Shown one piece after another: positions 20,270 through 29,565 of a DNA stretch of 64,000 bases. Numbering within the stretch: the first letter of the stretch is position 1; each line of letters opens with the position of its first letter. The position numbers were made by a program, and so were the translations under genes. The DNA comes from Bartonella apihabitans (lineage in GTDB: Bacteria; Pseudomonadota; Alphaproteobacteria; Rhizobiales; Rhizobiaceae). Location of the stretch: contig NZ_CP132387.1 of assembly GCF_030758755.1 (NCBI RefSeq), forward strand, positions 992,001 through 1,056,000, written 5' to 3'. The notes below the pieces were generated by a model. The model saw only the letters and a list, made by a program, of their open reading frames with translations. It made no database searches and was not told the DNA's origin.

Positions 20270-21081
20270 ATGCAAGATCGCTACAAGTTTACAATACTTG
20301 GTTGCGGCTCCTCGCCGGGGGTTCCCCGTGCTAATGGTGATTGGGGGGCATGCAACCCCGATAATCCGAAAAATTATCGCTATCGCGCATCGATATTGAT
20401 TGAACGTATCAAGGAAAATGGAGATCGAACAACTGTTGTTGTCGACACAGGTTCGGACTTCCGTTCGCAGATGGTTGACCATCACGTTCATGAAATAACG
20501 TCTGTCGTCTATACTCATCCTCATGCAGATCATATTCACGGAATTGATGATCTGAGAACTTATGCAATAAGCCAACATCATCTTATGAATATTTATGCCG
20601 ACGACGAGACATATCAAAGACTTGACGAAGCATTCGGCTATTGTTTCAAAACTCCCGAAGGGTCGAATTATCCTCCGATATTAAACCGTATAAAAATTAC
20701 CCCTTACAACAAATTCACTATAGAGGGTGCGGGCGGGCCATAACCCTTATGCCTGTTTTACAAATACACGGGGATATCCACTCGCTCGGTTTCCGGCTGG
20801 ATAACGTCGCCTATTGTACCGATGTTAATGCGTTTCCTGAAGAGACACCACAATATCTCGAAAACCTTGATGTTCTGATTATCGGTGCACTGCAATATCG
20901 GCCTCATCCAAGTCATTTTTCCGTCGATCAAGCGGTTGAATGGGGTAAAAAACTCAATGCCAAGCGGGTTATTTTGACTCATATGCATATTGCATTGGAT
21001 TACGACGAAGTGACGAAATATACGCCCGACAATGTCGAGCCGGCCTATCAAGGACTAACTTTCGAGGTCGACGCAAAATAG
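20270..21081 (+). CDS. MBL-fold metallo-hydrolase, PhnP-like (one-base deletion near 20739)
   Basis: Metallo-beta-lactamase-fold phosphodiesterase resembling PhnP/cyclic phosphate hydrolases. The start region ILGCGSSPGVPRANGDWGAC and the metal motif THPHADHIHGID (HxHxDH) are intact, with a further TDVNAF and THMHIALDYDE in the C-terminal half. The frame from 20270 stops after GAGGP at 20743, while the continuation ITLMP...IHGDIHSLGFRLDNVAYC is one frame over. One missing base in GGGCC-ATA (about 20736-20740) restores 270 residues, normal for the family. It follows tatD by ten bases in the conserved metG-tatD-MBL order; the exact substrate is unknown. Confidence 0.9.
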
Positions 21082-21657
21082 GCAATTGAATAAAAATGTC
21101 GGCACAGTATTCTTGATTGAAAAATCACGATGTCGGCATTTTTTCACCAGATCTTCTGCAATATGATCACATATTACCGTGATGATTAGATGGCACAGCA
21201 AAAATTTCTCCGTTTTGGAATGAGCCCGAAATCCTGCCGACTAATCAGTAACTCTCGTTAACAAACAGCTTGGAAATTGGTCTTGTTGTTGGTTTTTGTC
21301 CCCGAAAATTATGAATTTGAAAAACAGGAAAATTCGCCGAACAAATTCGGAATATAGGCTTTTAACCCGTTATCCGGAATATCGAATGGGTTTTATTGAT
21401 TGATTGGCTATCTCGTTACCAAAGTGGATAGTAAAAATAATTTGTTAGCTTCATCGCATACGGAAATCTATTAGTTCAAAATGCCGGACTTTTTAGCGTT
21501 TTCTCATCCGCAACAAGTGCAGGGGGACCGCTCAATTTTATCATGCCGGTGTCTACTCGACATAATACCTTGATGATCTTTGAGAAAGCAGGCGATATAT
21601 CGAAAATATTCCCTTATTTTTTGAGATTGCAAACTTGAGAAAAATTATATAGTTTAC
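21082..21657. other. Intergenic region before the iron-uptake cluster
   Basis: About 575 bases with no supported gene; AT-rich and rich in stops in all frames. It separates the conserved housekeeping block from the iron cluster and must hold the cluster promoter. Two copies of ATGTCGGCA (near 21095 and 21130) in direct orientation are present but I assign them no function. Confidence 0.4.
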
Positions 21658-21678
21658 GCCCTAAAATAAATTGAGGGC
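21658..21678 (+). promoter_or_regulatory. Hairpin covering the ribosome site of the iron ABC ATPase gene
   Basis: GCCCT (21658-21662) and AGGGC (21674-21678) can pair across an 11-base AT-rich loop. The right arm contains the GAGGG Shine-Dalgarno sequence, three bases before the ATG at 21682. It could limit translation, though a 5-bp stem is modest. Confidence 0.35.
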
Positions 21679-21681
21679 GAT

Positions 21682-22482
21682 ATGAAACTGGATTTACACA
21701 ACGTAAAAGCCGGATATGGCAAGTTGACAATCTTGCATGATATTTCCGTCAATTTTATTCCCGGTGAAGTTACAGCTCTTATAGGTCAAAATGGTTGTGG
21801 CAAATCAACGCTTCTCAAAGCGATAATGGGATTTCTGGATCTTCAAGGTGGCAATATCACCTTGGATGGGCGAGATATCAAAAGTTTTCACCGAAAAAAA
21901 CTTGCACAACTCGTTTCTTATCTTCCTCAGGAGAGTTTTTGTCCTGATTACCTGACATTGGGACAACTTATAGAGCTCTCCTCTTATGCACGTAATTCTT
22001 TATTTTCCGGCCCGTCAGCAAAAGATCGCGAATATTTCCATCAGGTTCTCGAGATTGTGGGGCTTGCTGACAAGGCTCATTTACCGGTAAATTCTCTTTC
22101 TGGCGGTCAAAAGCAAAGAGCCTGGCTCGCGCTCGTATTGGCGCAAAAAACCGATATGATATTGCTTGACGAGCCGGTCAATCATCTCGATGTCAAATAT
22201 CAGTACGCTATTTTGAAGCTTGTTCGGGAATTGAGTTGCGAGCTGAAAAAGACGGTCATCGTCGTTTTGCACGATATCAATCTGGCTACCTATTTTGCCG
22301 ATTATGTTGTGATGGTGAAAGCAGGTAAAATTCATGCTCACGGACGAACGCAAGATGTTGTAACGGAAGAAAATTTACGACAAGTCTTCGGAATTCCGGC
22401 AGAATTGTTTGTCCATAACGGGCATCTCATTTGTCAGCCTTATCCCGACGCGGCCCAATCTGTTCGGTACATGGAAGAATAA
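21682..22482 (+). CDS. Iron-siderophore ABC transporter ATPase (FecE/FepC family)
   Basis: ATPase of an iron-chelate importer, 266 residues. Walker A GQNGCGKST, signature LSGGQKQRAWLALVLAQ, Walker B MILLDEPVNHLD and switch His VVLHDIN are all intact; the order and spacing match the FecE/FepC/BtuD group. It is the first gene of a five-gene run (ATPase, two FecCD permeases, binding protein, TonB receptor) and its stop abuts the next start (one base between). It would couple ATP hydrolysis to periplasm-to-cytoplasm transport of the chelate. Confidence 0.93.
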   Translation: MKLDLHNVKAGYGKLTILHDISVNFIPGEVTALIGQNGCGKSTLLKAIMGFLDLQGGNITLDGRDIKSFHRKKLAQLVSYLPQESFCPDYLTLGQLIELSSYARNSLFSGPSAKDREYFHQVLEIVGLADKAHLPVNSLSGGQKQRAWLALVLAQKTDMILLDEPVNHLDVKYQYAILKLVRELSCELKKTVIVVLHDINLATYFADYVVMVKAGKIHAHGRTQDVVTEENLRQVFGIPAELFVHNGHLICQPYPDAAQSVRYMEE

Positions 22483-22483
22483 A

Positions 22484-23494
22484 ATGAATTTTTCCAAGTT
22501 CTGGGTGGGTAGTGTTGTTCTCTTTTTATTTGTTTTCTATTTCGGAATAGCTTGGGGCGGTACATTTTCTTCGCCGTCTGATGTTTTTCAAGTTCTGATA
22601 TCGCGAGAGCCGAACAATTATGGTCAGGCATCCATCCTTTACCAGCGCTTTCCACGTGCCATTATTGCTATTTATGCAGGTCTTATTATGGCAAGCTCGG
22701 GATTGGTATTTCAAGGGCTAATCCGTAATCCGCTCGCTTCGGCTTCGTCACTCGGAATCAATGCAGGAGCGACGCTTTTTGTCGTAGGTGGTGCACTCGT
22801 TTTCGGGGCAAATCTGGCAGAGCAGGGGGTAGCCGCTTTGTGTGGTGGCCTGTTCGGTTTTCTTCTTTGTACAATTATCGCACGTATAGCTGGTGGCAAT
22901 GAAAAGACCACCGGTCTCATGCTTATTTTATCCGGTTCGCTTGTATCCATGCTGCTCATCGGCCTAAGCAATGCGCTTTTATTGTCTTATGCGGATAGAA
23001 GAGGCGAGTTCCTGTCGTGGATTGCCGGTAATATCAACCATGCATATATTGATCGGCTTTACCAATTCTGGTGGATTGGTATCTTGGCGCTGGCATTGAT
23101 TTTTATGTTCTCGAAGCCGCTAACTCTCATTCTCCTTGGCAGCGAGAAAGCTTCTTCAATGGGGGTAAGAACGGTCGCTGTTTCCCGCTTCGCTCTGGCA
23201 TGTGCAATTGTCGCTTCATGTTCCGCCGTAGCTGTCTGCGGACCAATCAGTTTTATAGGTCTGATTGTTCCACATATGATAAAACCGCTTGTCGGACAGG
23301 ATTTTAAAGTAACTTTACCGGCTTCCGCATTAACGGGAGCAACCCTATGTCTTTTGGCGAGTACTATCTCGCAAAATGCTTTTCAACCCTATGTCGTTAA
23401 TACCGGAATTATTCTGGATCTATTCGGCGGTATCGTTTTCATTTTATTGATCCGAAAATTCTATGTTTCTCCAAAGAACAGGAATGACATATGA
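22484..23494 (+). CDS. Iron-siderophore ABC transporter permease 1 (FecCD family)
   Basis: Inner-membrane permease of the FecCD/BtuC family, 336 residues with about nine to ten membrane helices. Family landmarks are RFPRAIIAIYAGLIMASSGLVFQG near residue 60 (seen as the RxPR...G motif), NPLASASSLGINAGA, and the ATPase-docking GPISFIGLIVPHM near residue 265. The ATG at 22484 directly follows the ATPase stop; a longer open frame upstream lies within the ATPase gene. It overlaps the second permease by four bases (ATGA type), and the two probably form a heterodimer as in FepDG. Confidence 0.92.
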   Translation: MNFSKFWVGSVVLFLFVFYFGIAWGGTFSSPSDVFQVLISREPNNYGQASILYQRFPRAIIAIYAGLIMASSGLVFQGLIRNPLASASSLGINAGATLFVVGGALVFGANLAEQGVAALCGGLFGFLLCTIIARIAGGNEKTTGLMLILSGSLVSMLLIGLSNALLLSYADRRGEFLSWIAGNINHAYIDRLYQFWWIGILALALIFMFSKPLTLILLGSEKASSMGVRTVAVSRFALACAIVASCSAVAVCGPISFIGLIVPHMIKPLVGQDFKVTLPASALTGATLCLLASTISQNAFQPYVVNTGIILDLFGGIVFILLIRKFYVSPKNRNDI

Positions 23495-24551
23495 AGATAT
23501 CGCGCACACTTGACGAACGGCTTTCGATCCGCTTTGCAAATGGAAAAGAGCTTGTCATCCGCAATTTCGTAATCGGGTTACTGCTTTTATTGTTCGCATT
23601 TATTCTTTTTCTCATTTCCTTGAATTTGGGGACAATCGATACCGGCCTTTACGATTTCGTGAAACTTGTCTCAGGCGAAGAGATCAGTCACAAATCCTAT
23701 TTTGCTTTATGGGATGTGCGCCTTCCGCGTTTGGCTTTGGCGTTTTTAATTGGCTGGAGTGTCGCAGTTTCCGGAGCTATTCTACAACCGATTGCCCGTA
23801 ATCCTTTGGCTGATCCGGGGTTATTCGGTATCAGTCACGGTTCCCTGACAACGACAATTGTTTTGCTTGCCTTCATTCCTACAGCCTCCCGTGTTCTCAT
23901 CACCTTTGCTTCTCTTGCTGGAGGCTTGGGCACTGCATTGGTATTGCTTGCTCTGGTTGGTAATCGGCATTCTGGCGGTCTGGTCATTCTCTTAATGGGT
24001 ATTGCCGTTGCAACGGTTCTCGCTTCAATCAATTCTTTCCTGATACTTTATCTGCCCACCGAAGCGTCCTACAATGCGTCAAGCTGGATGGCCGGTTCTC
24101 TTTTTCAGGCCAACTGGTTAAGCGTTTCGGCATTTCTACCGCTTTTTGTGTTCAGCCTTGTCGGAATTTTTCTCTCCGGACATTCTCTCAACCGGTACGA
24201 CTTGGGAAACGAGCTTGCACAATCGCTAGGTGAACCGGTTATCGTTTCTCGTCCCCTATTATTATTATTCGCTGTCTTGTTAAGTGCCGCTTCTGTAACA
24301 ATTGTGGGGCCGCTCGCTTTTTTAGGAATTCTGGCACCACAACTTGCACAATTCATGACCGGTGCGAATGGGAGCGCCAGACTTTATCTTTCGGGTCTTG
24401 TCGGGGCAAATCTCGTCATCGGGCCGACATTATCTCGAAAAATGCAACAAGCATTGCTATGCCTTTGGGATTAACAACCACCATCATCGGTGTTCCGTTG
24501 TTCATTATCGTTTTACGCCTAAAAACCCTTCGTCAGTATTTTCAAAAATAA
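23491..24551 (+). CDS. Iron-siderophore ABC transporter permease 2 (FecCD family; one-base deletion at 24421-24423)
   Basis: Second FecCD permease of the importer. Motifs include RLPRLALAFLIGW, GAILQPIARNPLADPGLFGIS and the coupling GPLAFLGILAPQLAQF. The open frame from 23491 ends at 24474 in an aberrant tail, while the expected C-terminus (ADIISKNATSIAMPLGLTTT, then IIGVPLFIIVLRLK) continues one frame over to a stop at 24549-24551. Adding one G to the GGG at 24421-24423 restores 353 residues including the last two helices. A sequencing error is the simplest reading; if real, the last helix and TIIGVP motif would be lost and import would probably fail. Confidence 0.9.
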
Positions 24552-24562
24552 GGAAATATTTC

Positions 24563-25525
24563 ATGCGTATCAAATATTCAACTTTGTTCATCAGCACCGT
24601 TCTACTGGCAATTTCCGCAACCGCCGAGGCTCGGGAAGTCGTTGATACTATGGGGCGCACAGTCGATATTCCGGATCATCCCGAGAGGGTCGTTGTAATG
24701 AGTGAACCGGCTATTGCCGTTCCAATGATCGAACTCGGCGTCAATCCGATTGGCAGTTTTGGCCGCGCCGATGATGGCACATATCAGGTTGGTGCCGATT
24801 TCATTGATACTCTGTTCGGGCCGAACCAGAAAAAACCTCAAGGCATAGGGAATAACCGTCAGGTTGATCTTGAAAAACTTTATTCTATGAAACCGGATCT
24901 TATTATCGGTATCGAGTTCGACATTGACAAGATCAAACAGCTTTCCACCGTTGCGCCAGTCTATATGCAGCATTACACAACCGGTCATCTCGATAATTTT
25001 GCCATTGAAGAAAACCTTGCAAAACTTTTCGGTAAAGAAACCACATTCCAATCTCTAAAACAACAATATCTTGAAGATGTTCAGGAAACAAAAAAACAGC
25101 TTCCCGAAAGTCTCGAAAACAAGACATATCTACCTGTCATCATAATGGATCAGATCAACATTGTGGGTGAGGGAATTGGCGTTTCTCAACCTCTCAATGA
25201 TTTGGGAATGAAATCTTTTGAGGTTTCGAACGACAAGACGCATTCGGATGGATCTCCTAAAATCGTATTGCCAATCAGTGCTGAAACATTCGGTTCCCTT
25301 AATCCGGATATTCTTGTTGTAATCATTAACTGGGGAGCTCCTGACAAAAGCATTGAAGCGACAAACGAAGCTTTGAACAAACTTGTGCCGGGTTGGGCAA
25401 CCTATATGAAACCGGCGCGTGAGGGACGGGTCATTTATCTTGATGGTTCCAAGGTTTTTACGCCCAGCTTTTTGAGTGCCCGTTACACATTGGGCGAAGT
25501 GAGAAAATGGGCCAAAACAAAATGA
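24563..25525 (+). CDS. Periplasmic iron-siderophore binding protein (FecB/FepB family)
   Basis: Periplasmic binding protein of the PBP2 (helical backbone) family, 320 residues. The ATG at 24563 starts a clear signal peptide (RIKYSTLFISTVLLAISATA, cleavage near AEA-RE) and comes 11 bases after the corrected permease stop; in-frame ATGs further upstream are inside the permease gene. Typical features are VVDTMGRTVDIPDHPERVVV at the mature N-terminus, the Glu residues that salt-bridge the permeases and the GEVRKWAK end. No lipobox is seen, so it is soluble. Chelate specificity is not deducible. Confidence 0.9.
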   Translation: MRIKYSTLFISTVLLAISATAEAREVVDTMGRTVDIPDHPERVVVMSEPAIAVPMIELGVNPIGSFGRADDGTYQVGADFIDTLFGPNQKKPQGIGNNRQVDLEKLYSMKPDLIIGIEFDIDKIKQLSTVAPVYMQHYTTGHLDNFAIEENLAKLFGKETTFQSLKQQYLEDVQETKKQLPESLENKTYLPVIIMDQINIVGEGIGVSQPLNDLGMKSFEVSNDKTHSDGSPKIVLPISAETFGSLNPDILVVIINWGAPDKSIEATNEALNKLVPGWATYMKPAREGRVIYLDGSKVFTPSFLSARYTLGEVRKWAKTK

Positions 25526-25556
25526 GGATATTTTGTTTCACTATATAAAATAAATG

Positions 25557-25590
25557 TTGACTTAATTTATATCATGAGTAATAAACTCAT
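25557..25590 (+). promoter_or_regulatory. Promoter of the TonB receptor gene with an inverted repeat over the -10 box
   Basis: TTGACT (25557-25562), a 16-base spacer and TAATAA (25579-25584) form a good sigma-70 promoter. A perfect inverted repeat ATGAGT-AATAA-ACTCAT (25574-25590) covers the -10 box, 33 bases before the receptor ATG. A regulator bound there would block polymerase; the TetR protein encoded at 28179 or an iron regulator are candidates (inference). Confidence 0.65.
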
Positions 25591-25623
25591 ATTTTCTTCG
25601 TTTTCCCTAAAAGGTCTCATCTG

Positions 25624-27741
25624 ATGTCAAAAACGCTATCGAAAAACCGGTTTTTCCTATCGTCAGCCCATTATCGGATCATTTGTGGTTTGATTGTATT
25701 ATCTTCTGCAGTTCCTTCTGCTTTTGCCGAGGAAAAAGAGGATCAGAAACAAACAGCGTCCAATAACACTGTATTGGAAAAAGTCGTCATTAGCGGTGAA
25801 AAAACTTTGCGGTCGCTTCAGCACACTGCAAGTTCGGTGACGGTGCTCAGCGGTGAGCGTATCGAAGAACGGCCTGCTGTGACAACACTGACCGATCTTT
25901 TGAAAGGAACGCCGAACCTTCTTTATACAAATGATAGCGATGCGCCGATTATCCGTGGCGTTGATACCAAAGGTCCGTTGGTAAAAGGTAATGCCTATTT
26001 GGCCAATCCAATTCCCCGTGCAACAATCAGCGTCGATGGCCGTTATCTAAGCTCTGGAGAATTCGGTATTGGCGCTGCACCGATTTGGGATGTTGAATCT
26101 GTTGAAGTATTCCGCGGTCCGCAAACGACAACGCAAGGTGCAAATGCTATTGCTGGTGCGGTTGTTATCAAGACAAAAGATCCGACTTTTACGCCTGAAG
26201 CGGAAATACAAACTCTCTATGGCACGAGACAACAAAAACGCGGTTCTCTTATGGCTTCGGGGCCTATAACACCAGAACTCGCTGGTCGTATCGCTCTGGA
26301 TTATAGTGGGCGCGATACATTTATAAAATACACGAATCCCCAGTTTCTGGATTCGGATATGGATAACGACCCGCGTAACGTCAATGGCCGTGTAAAACTG
26401 CTGTGGCAACCGTCAGAAATACCGGGATTGGAAGGAAAACTGACCTATTCACACATGGACTCCAAGCGTCCTGCATTCGAAATAGCGTCTCATCCTTATG
26501 ATCAGCTTCACGATACCCGCAACAGTACTGATAATATCCAGACAAAAACGGATGTCGGTATTTTTGACATGAAATACGATTTGGGCAATACCGTTATCTT
26601 CTTTAACGAGTTACAATATTCAAACGGCACTTACGATTATAATTTCGGTCGTTCGTTTAACGGTACCGCTTCAAAAGACTATGATAATGTTTCGAACGAA
26701 TTTCGTGTCAATTTTGGTGACGAAACAACGACTTTAAGTGGTCTTGGCGGAGTGTTTTACTCAAAAAGCAACTCCGACAACCATATGTTACACGACTTTG
26801 CATCAACCGATTTTACCATTGATCAGGATAGTGTCGGTGTTTTCAGTGAATTGACATATCGTTTTGCCGAAAAATGGGCGTTGACCGGAGGTTTGCGTTA
26901 TCAATATGACGGCATCCGGCATGACGGTGTTGCGAGCTATGTTCCGGGTGTTCGCCACATTTATGATGAAAGTTTTGATGCGGTACTTCCGAAAATTTCA
27001 CTTTCCTACGATATTCGTGACGATATAACTGTTGGCGTTATGGCGTCTCGCGGTTATTTGCCGGGCGGAACCGGGCTTAATTTTTCCGGTAAGCGGTATT
27101 ATGATTTTGATGCTGAAAAAGCATGGAACTATGAAATTTTCTCGCGTATCACCGTGCTTGACAGCAAACTCTCTATTACTCCGAATATTTTCTACACCCG
27201 CTACACGGATTCTCAACGTTCTGTCACCGATTACATGAACGGCAAACAATTCGGTTCAATCATCGTCAATGCTGATGAAGCAAAAACTTATGGTGCAGAA
27301 TTGGGTGCCGATTATCAGGTTCTGGATAATGTGTTGTTGCGGGGCGGGTTAGGGCTGCTCCACACCGATACAAGTGAATTCGGTGATACACGCGGCAATG
27401 TGTTTGATGGTAAGAAATTTGCCAAGGCACCGGGTTACATGTTCAATGTCGGAGCTGATTGGGATATCATCGAGAACCTGCGTTTGAGTGGTGATGTGCG
27501 CTACACAGATGATTACTATTCAACAGATGATAATGATCCGGCTTTACGGGTGGGATCCTACGCAATTGCCAATATGCAGCTTTCATACAAACCGAATGAT
27601 CACATGGAGATATTCGGCTATGCGAAAAATCTGTTTGATGAACGTGTTCCAACAGAAAAAAATCGCGATCGTATAGCAGGCATTCAAGCTTATATCACCG
27701 AACCACGTGAATTCGGTGTTGGTTTGAAAATGAAATTCTAA
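25624..27741 (+). CDS. TonB-dependent outer-membrane siderophore receptor
   Basis: Outer-membrane gated channel of 705 residues. After a long signal peptide (cleavage near AFAEE, residue ~37) there is a TonB-box-like TVLEKVVISG, a plug domain (about 60-180, with RGVD, DVESVEVFRGPQTTTQGANAIAGAVVIKT split around residues 152-180) and a 22-strand barrel ending in the terminal aromatic FGVGLKMKF. The barrel has many alternating aromatic strands, e.g. LTYRFAEKWALTGGLRYQ. It has its own promoter and terminator but follows the ABC genes directly, so the five genes form a full uptake route across both membranes. No tonB/exbBD genes are in the window. The ligand is unknown; the ABC partner points to a ferric siderophore rather than heme. 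Confidence 0.93.
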   Translation: MSKTLSKNRFFLSSAHYRIICGLIVLSSAVPSAFAEEKEDQKQTASNNTVLEKVVISGEKTLRSLQHTASSVTVLSGERIEERPAVTTLTDLLKGTPNLLYTNDSDAPIIRGVDTKGPLVKGNAYLANPIPRATISVDGRYLSSGEFGIGAAPIWDVESVEVFRGPQTTTQGANAIAGAVVIKTKDPTFTPEAEIQTLYGTRQQKRGSLMASGPITPELAGRIALDYSGRDTFIKYTNPQFLDSDMDNDPRNVNGRVKLLWQPSEIPGLEGKLTYSHMDSKRPAFEIASHPYDQLHDTRNSTDNIQTKTDVGIFDMKYDLGNTVIFFNELQYSNGTYDYNFGRSFNGTASKDYDNVSNEFRVNFGDETTTLSGLGGVFYSKSNSDNHMLHDFASTDFTIDQDSVGVFSELTYRFAEKWALTGGLRYQYDGIRHDGVASYVPGVRHIYDESFDAVLPKISLSYDIRDDITVGVMASRGYLPGGTGLNFSGKRYYDFDAEKAWNYEIFSRITVLDSKLSITPNIFYTRYTDSQRSVTDYMNGKQFGSIIVNADEAKTYGAELGADYQVLDNVLLRGGLGLLHTDTSEFGDTRGNVFDGKKFAKAPGYMFNVGADWDIIENLRLSGDVRYTDDYYSTDDNDPALRVGSYAIANMQLSYKPNDHMEIFGYAKNLFDERVPTEKNRDRIAGIQAYITEPREFGVGLKMKF

Positions 27742-27780
27742 TCGTCCTTATTGCACATTGACCAGTCAAATGATGAAAGA

Positions 27781-27809
27781 GCCATATAGCGTTGCTATAT
27801 GGCTTTTTT
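27781..27809 (+). terminator. Rho-independent terminator of the TonB receptor gene
   Basis: Perfect 10-bp stem GCCATATAGC / GCTATATGGC with a GTT loop, then TTTTTT. A partial copy of the arm (CCATATAGCG) recurs at about 27856. Confidence 0.9.
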
Positions 27810-28178
27810 GTTAGCCATTAATCGAACCGGATATTTATTTAAAAAATACAAAAACCATATAGCGCAACATTTGTTCTTTTGCTCCGTTGAGTTGGCTAAA
27901 ATGCTTGAGCGACTTTCCTAATTAAGTGAGTCAACCCACAATTTCGGGTTAATATGACCATTAAAACAGATGTGATGCAGACACATGACGGGTGTATACA
28001 GATCGGGCAGTTTCACCCCGATAAATTGTCGCTTGTTAAAGCTTGCTTACGTCGCATAATAAGCAGAATTTAAAGACAGAAAATTGTTAGGCTCAGAAGC
28101 CATCTGATTGTCCCATTCAATTGTTTGTGATATATTTTTGCGAATTTCTTTCTTAAAACTCGAACAAAATTGGCTCTA
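27810..28178. other. Intergenic region before the TetR gene
   Basis: About 370 AT-rich bases without a supported gene. A second CCATATAGCG copy is near 27856 and an imperfect inverted ACCCACAATTTCGGGT element near 27935-27950; neither can be assigned a role. Confidence 0.4.
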
Positions 28179-28796
28179 ATGACTGAACCGCTCAAAAAAC
28201 TTTCACGGGGAAGACCGCCTACAATCAGCAAAGATAGAATACTGGAAGCTGCAATTGAAATTGGGCTCCCCAAAATTACATTTGTTGGCGTTGCTGAAAA
28301 ATTAGGTGTGAGCCATATGGCTCTCTATAATCACGTTAACGGGTTGGAGGCTTTAAAAACTCTCGTTGCAGAAACAATTTTCTTGAAGTGGGAATTACCG
28401 CAAATAACGTCAAACGTTAGTCTGGATGATTATCTTGTAACACTTGCTTCTTCATTGTGGAAACTCGTCGAAACCCACCAAGGTATAACACCTTATCTGC
28501 TGCGCCGCGATATGATTACGCCGGCAATCGAACAGCGTATTTTTATACATCAACAGAAACTCGCTGAAACCTACCATCTTTCGTTCATCCAGTCGCATTG
28601 GCTGGCTTTTACCATTTGTTATCATACACTTTCGGTAGCCGATAGCGTTTTGCCGGATAATACAGATGAGGAAGATTTAACCCGTTATCAATCAGACCTC
28701 GGCATTCCGGGCATCGACGATGAATATGCCATTGGCATTCGTGCACTTATATTGGGTAGCCTTTCTATTCTTGATGAAATTTCCGAACGAAAATAA
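28179..28796 (+). CDS. TetR family transcriptional regulator
   Basis: One-component repressor of 205 residues. The N-terminal helix-turn-helix is clear: GRPPTISKDRILEAAIEIG, then ITFVGVAEKLGVSHMALYNHV near residues 33-53. The C-terminal ligand domain is divergent and not assignable to a subfamily. The ATG at 28179 is preferred to a TTG at 28170. It follows the iron-uptake genes in the same direction after a terminator, so control of the cluster, perhaps through the inverted repeat at 25574-25590, is a reasonable but untested idea. Confidence 0.88.
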   Translation: MTEPLKKLSRGRPPTISKDRILEAAIEIGLPKITFVGVAEKLGVSHMALYNHVNGLEALKTLVAETIFLKWELPQITSNVSLDDYLVTLASSLWKLVETHQGITPYLLRRDMITPAIEQRIFIHQQKLAETYHLSFIQSHWLAFTICYHTLSVADSVLPDNTDEEDLTRYQSDLGIPGIDDEYAIGIRALILGSLSILDEISERK

Positions 28797-29184
28797 ACAA
28801 ATATAAGATATTTGAGGGTGACCAAAAATCTCAATTCTATTGATGCGATAACGTTCATTGATTATATATCCGATTAAAAGTCCGTGGCATATGGATGTTG
28901 ATGCAAAAATAAAAAGAGAAATTGAAACTTAGCTCATCGGCAGTAAACATTCCTTCAAATCTTGAGGGAAATAGCCGACAAGACCGACACTGATATCAAG
29001 GCATCTCTCGCGTTGATCCAATATGTGTTCCTTGATACTTTGGATTTTAATTTTGCGGGTAGCTCGAAAAAGTTTCACTCACCTCGTAAGCGGTTTTTGA
29101 AATCAATTCTAGATATTTTTAAAAATATTTAACGTATTAAATATTATCGTGGCCAATAGATCGGTTTTGCTAGCAAATTTGAAC
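28797..29184. other. Gene-poor interval before the hpaF remnant
   Basis: About 390 bases with no intact gene. On the minus strand a short frame near 28930-29060 reads EHILDQRERCLDISVGLVGY and could be a scrap of a lost gene, but I cannot name it. The interval probably belongs to the same eroded region as the hpaF remnant. Confidence 0.35.
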
Positions 29185-29559
29185 ATGCAACATATGATTG
29201 TTGAATATTCCGCGAATTTGGAAAATCGCATTGATATTGATGTGTTGTGTGACTCGCTATGGTGAGTTCTTAAATCGAACCCGATATTCACTTCAGGCGG
29301 TATAAGGGTTCGTGTTTAACAGACAGAAATTTATCGCATAGCCGATTGTGCCCCAGAAAATGCTTTTTATAGCGCTGACGCTAGGCATAGGAGCAGGGCG
29401 CACAAAGCAACAAATCATTAATGCCGGTGACAAAATTTTCTAATTGCAAGCAAATTTCGCGCCGAACTTTTTAGCGAACCAAATTTCACGCTTTCATTCG
29501 AGATTAACAAAATCAATAAAAACGCTTCCCGAAAGAAAATTCCATCCGTTCACGTTTGA
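29185..29559 (+). pseudogene. hpaF: Decayed 5-carboxymethyl-2-hydroxymuconate isomerase
   Basis: HpaF isomerises CHM in the homoprotocatechuate (4-hydroxyphenylacetate) meta-cleavage pathway. Pieces of it lie in order: MQHMIVEYSANLENRIDID at 29185, then after an in-frame TGA (29263) IFTSGGIRVRV, a TAA, QTEIYRIADCAPENAF, a frame change, LGIGAGRTKQQIINAGDKIF, a stop, NFAPNF, another frame change, and PNFTLSFEINKINKNASRKK ending at the TGA 29557-29559. The conserved N-terminal region with the catalytic Pro replaced or displaced, the GGIRVR and GAGRT motifs and the FTLSFEI strand identify the family. At least three stops, two frameshifts and a small deletion show it is dead, unlike the single-base breaks elsewhere. 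The HpaR-type regulator at 29998 supports the reading. Confidence 0.85.
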
Positions 29560-29565
29560 AAAATA

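Noticed and set aside
20641-21081. Independent second MBL gene
   Set aside because: It is the C-terminal half of the same MBL hydrolase, joined by one base correction.
21095-21140. Direct repeat ATGTCGGCA as a terminator or operator
   Set aside because: The copies are in direct, not inverted, orientation and nine bases long; no function can be supported.
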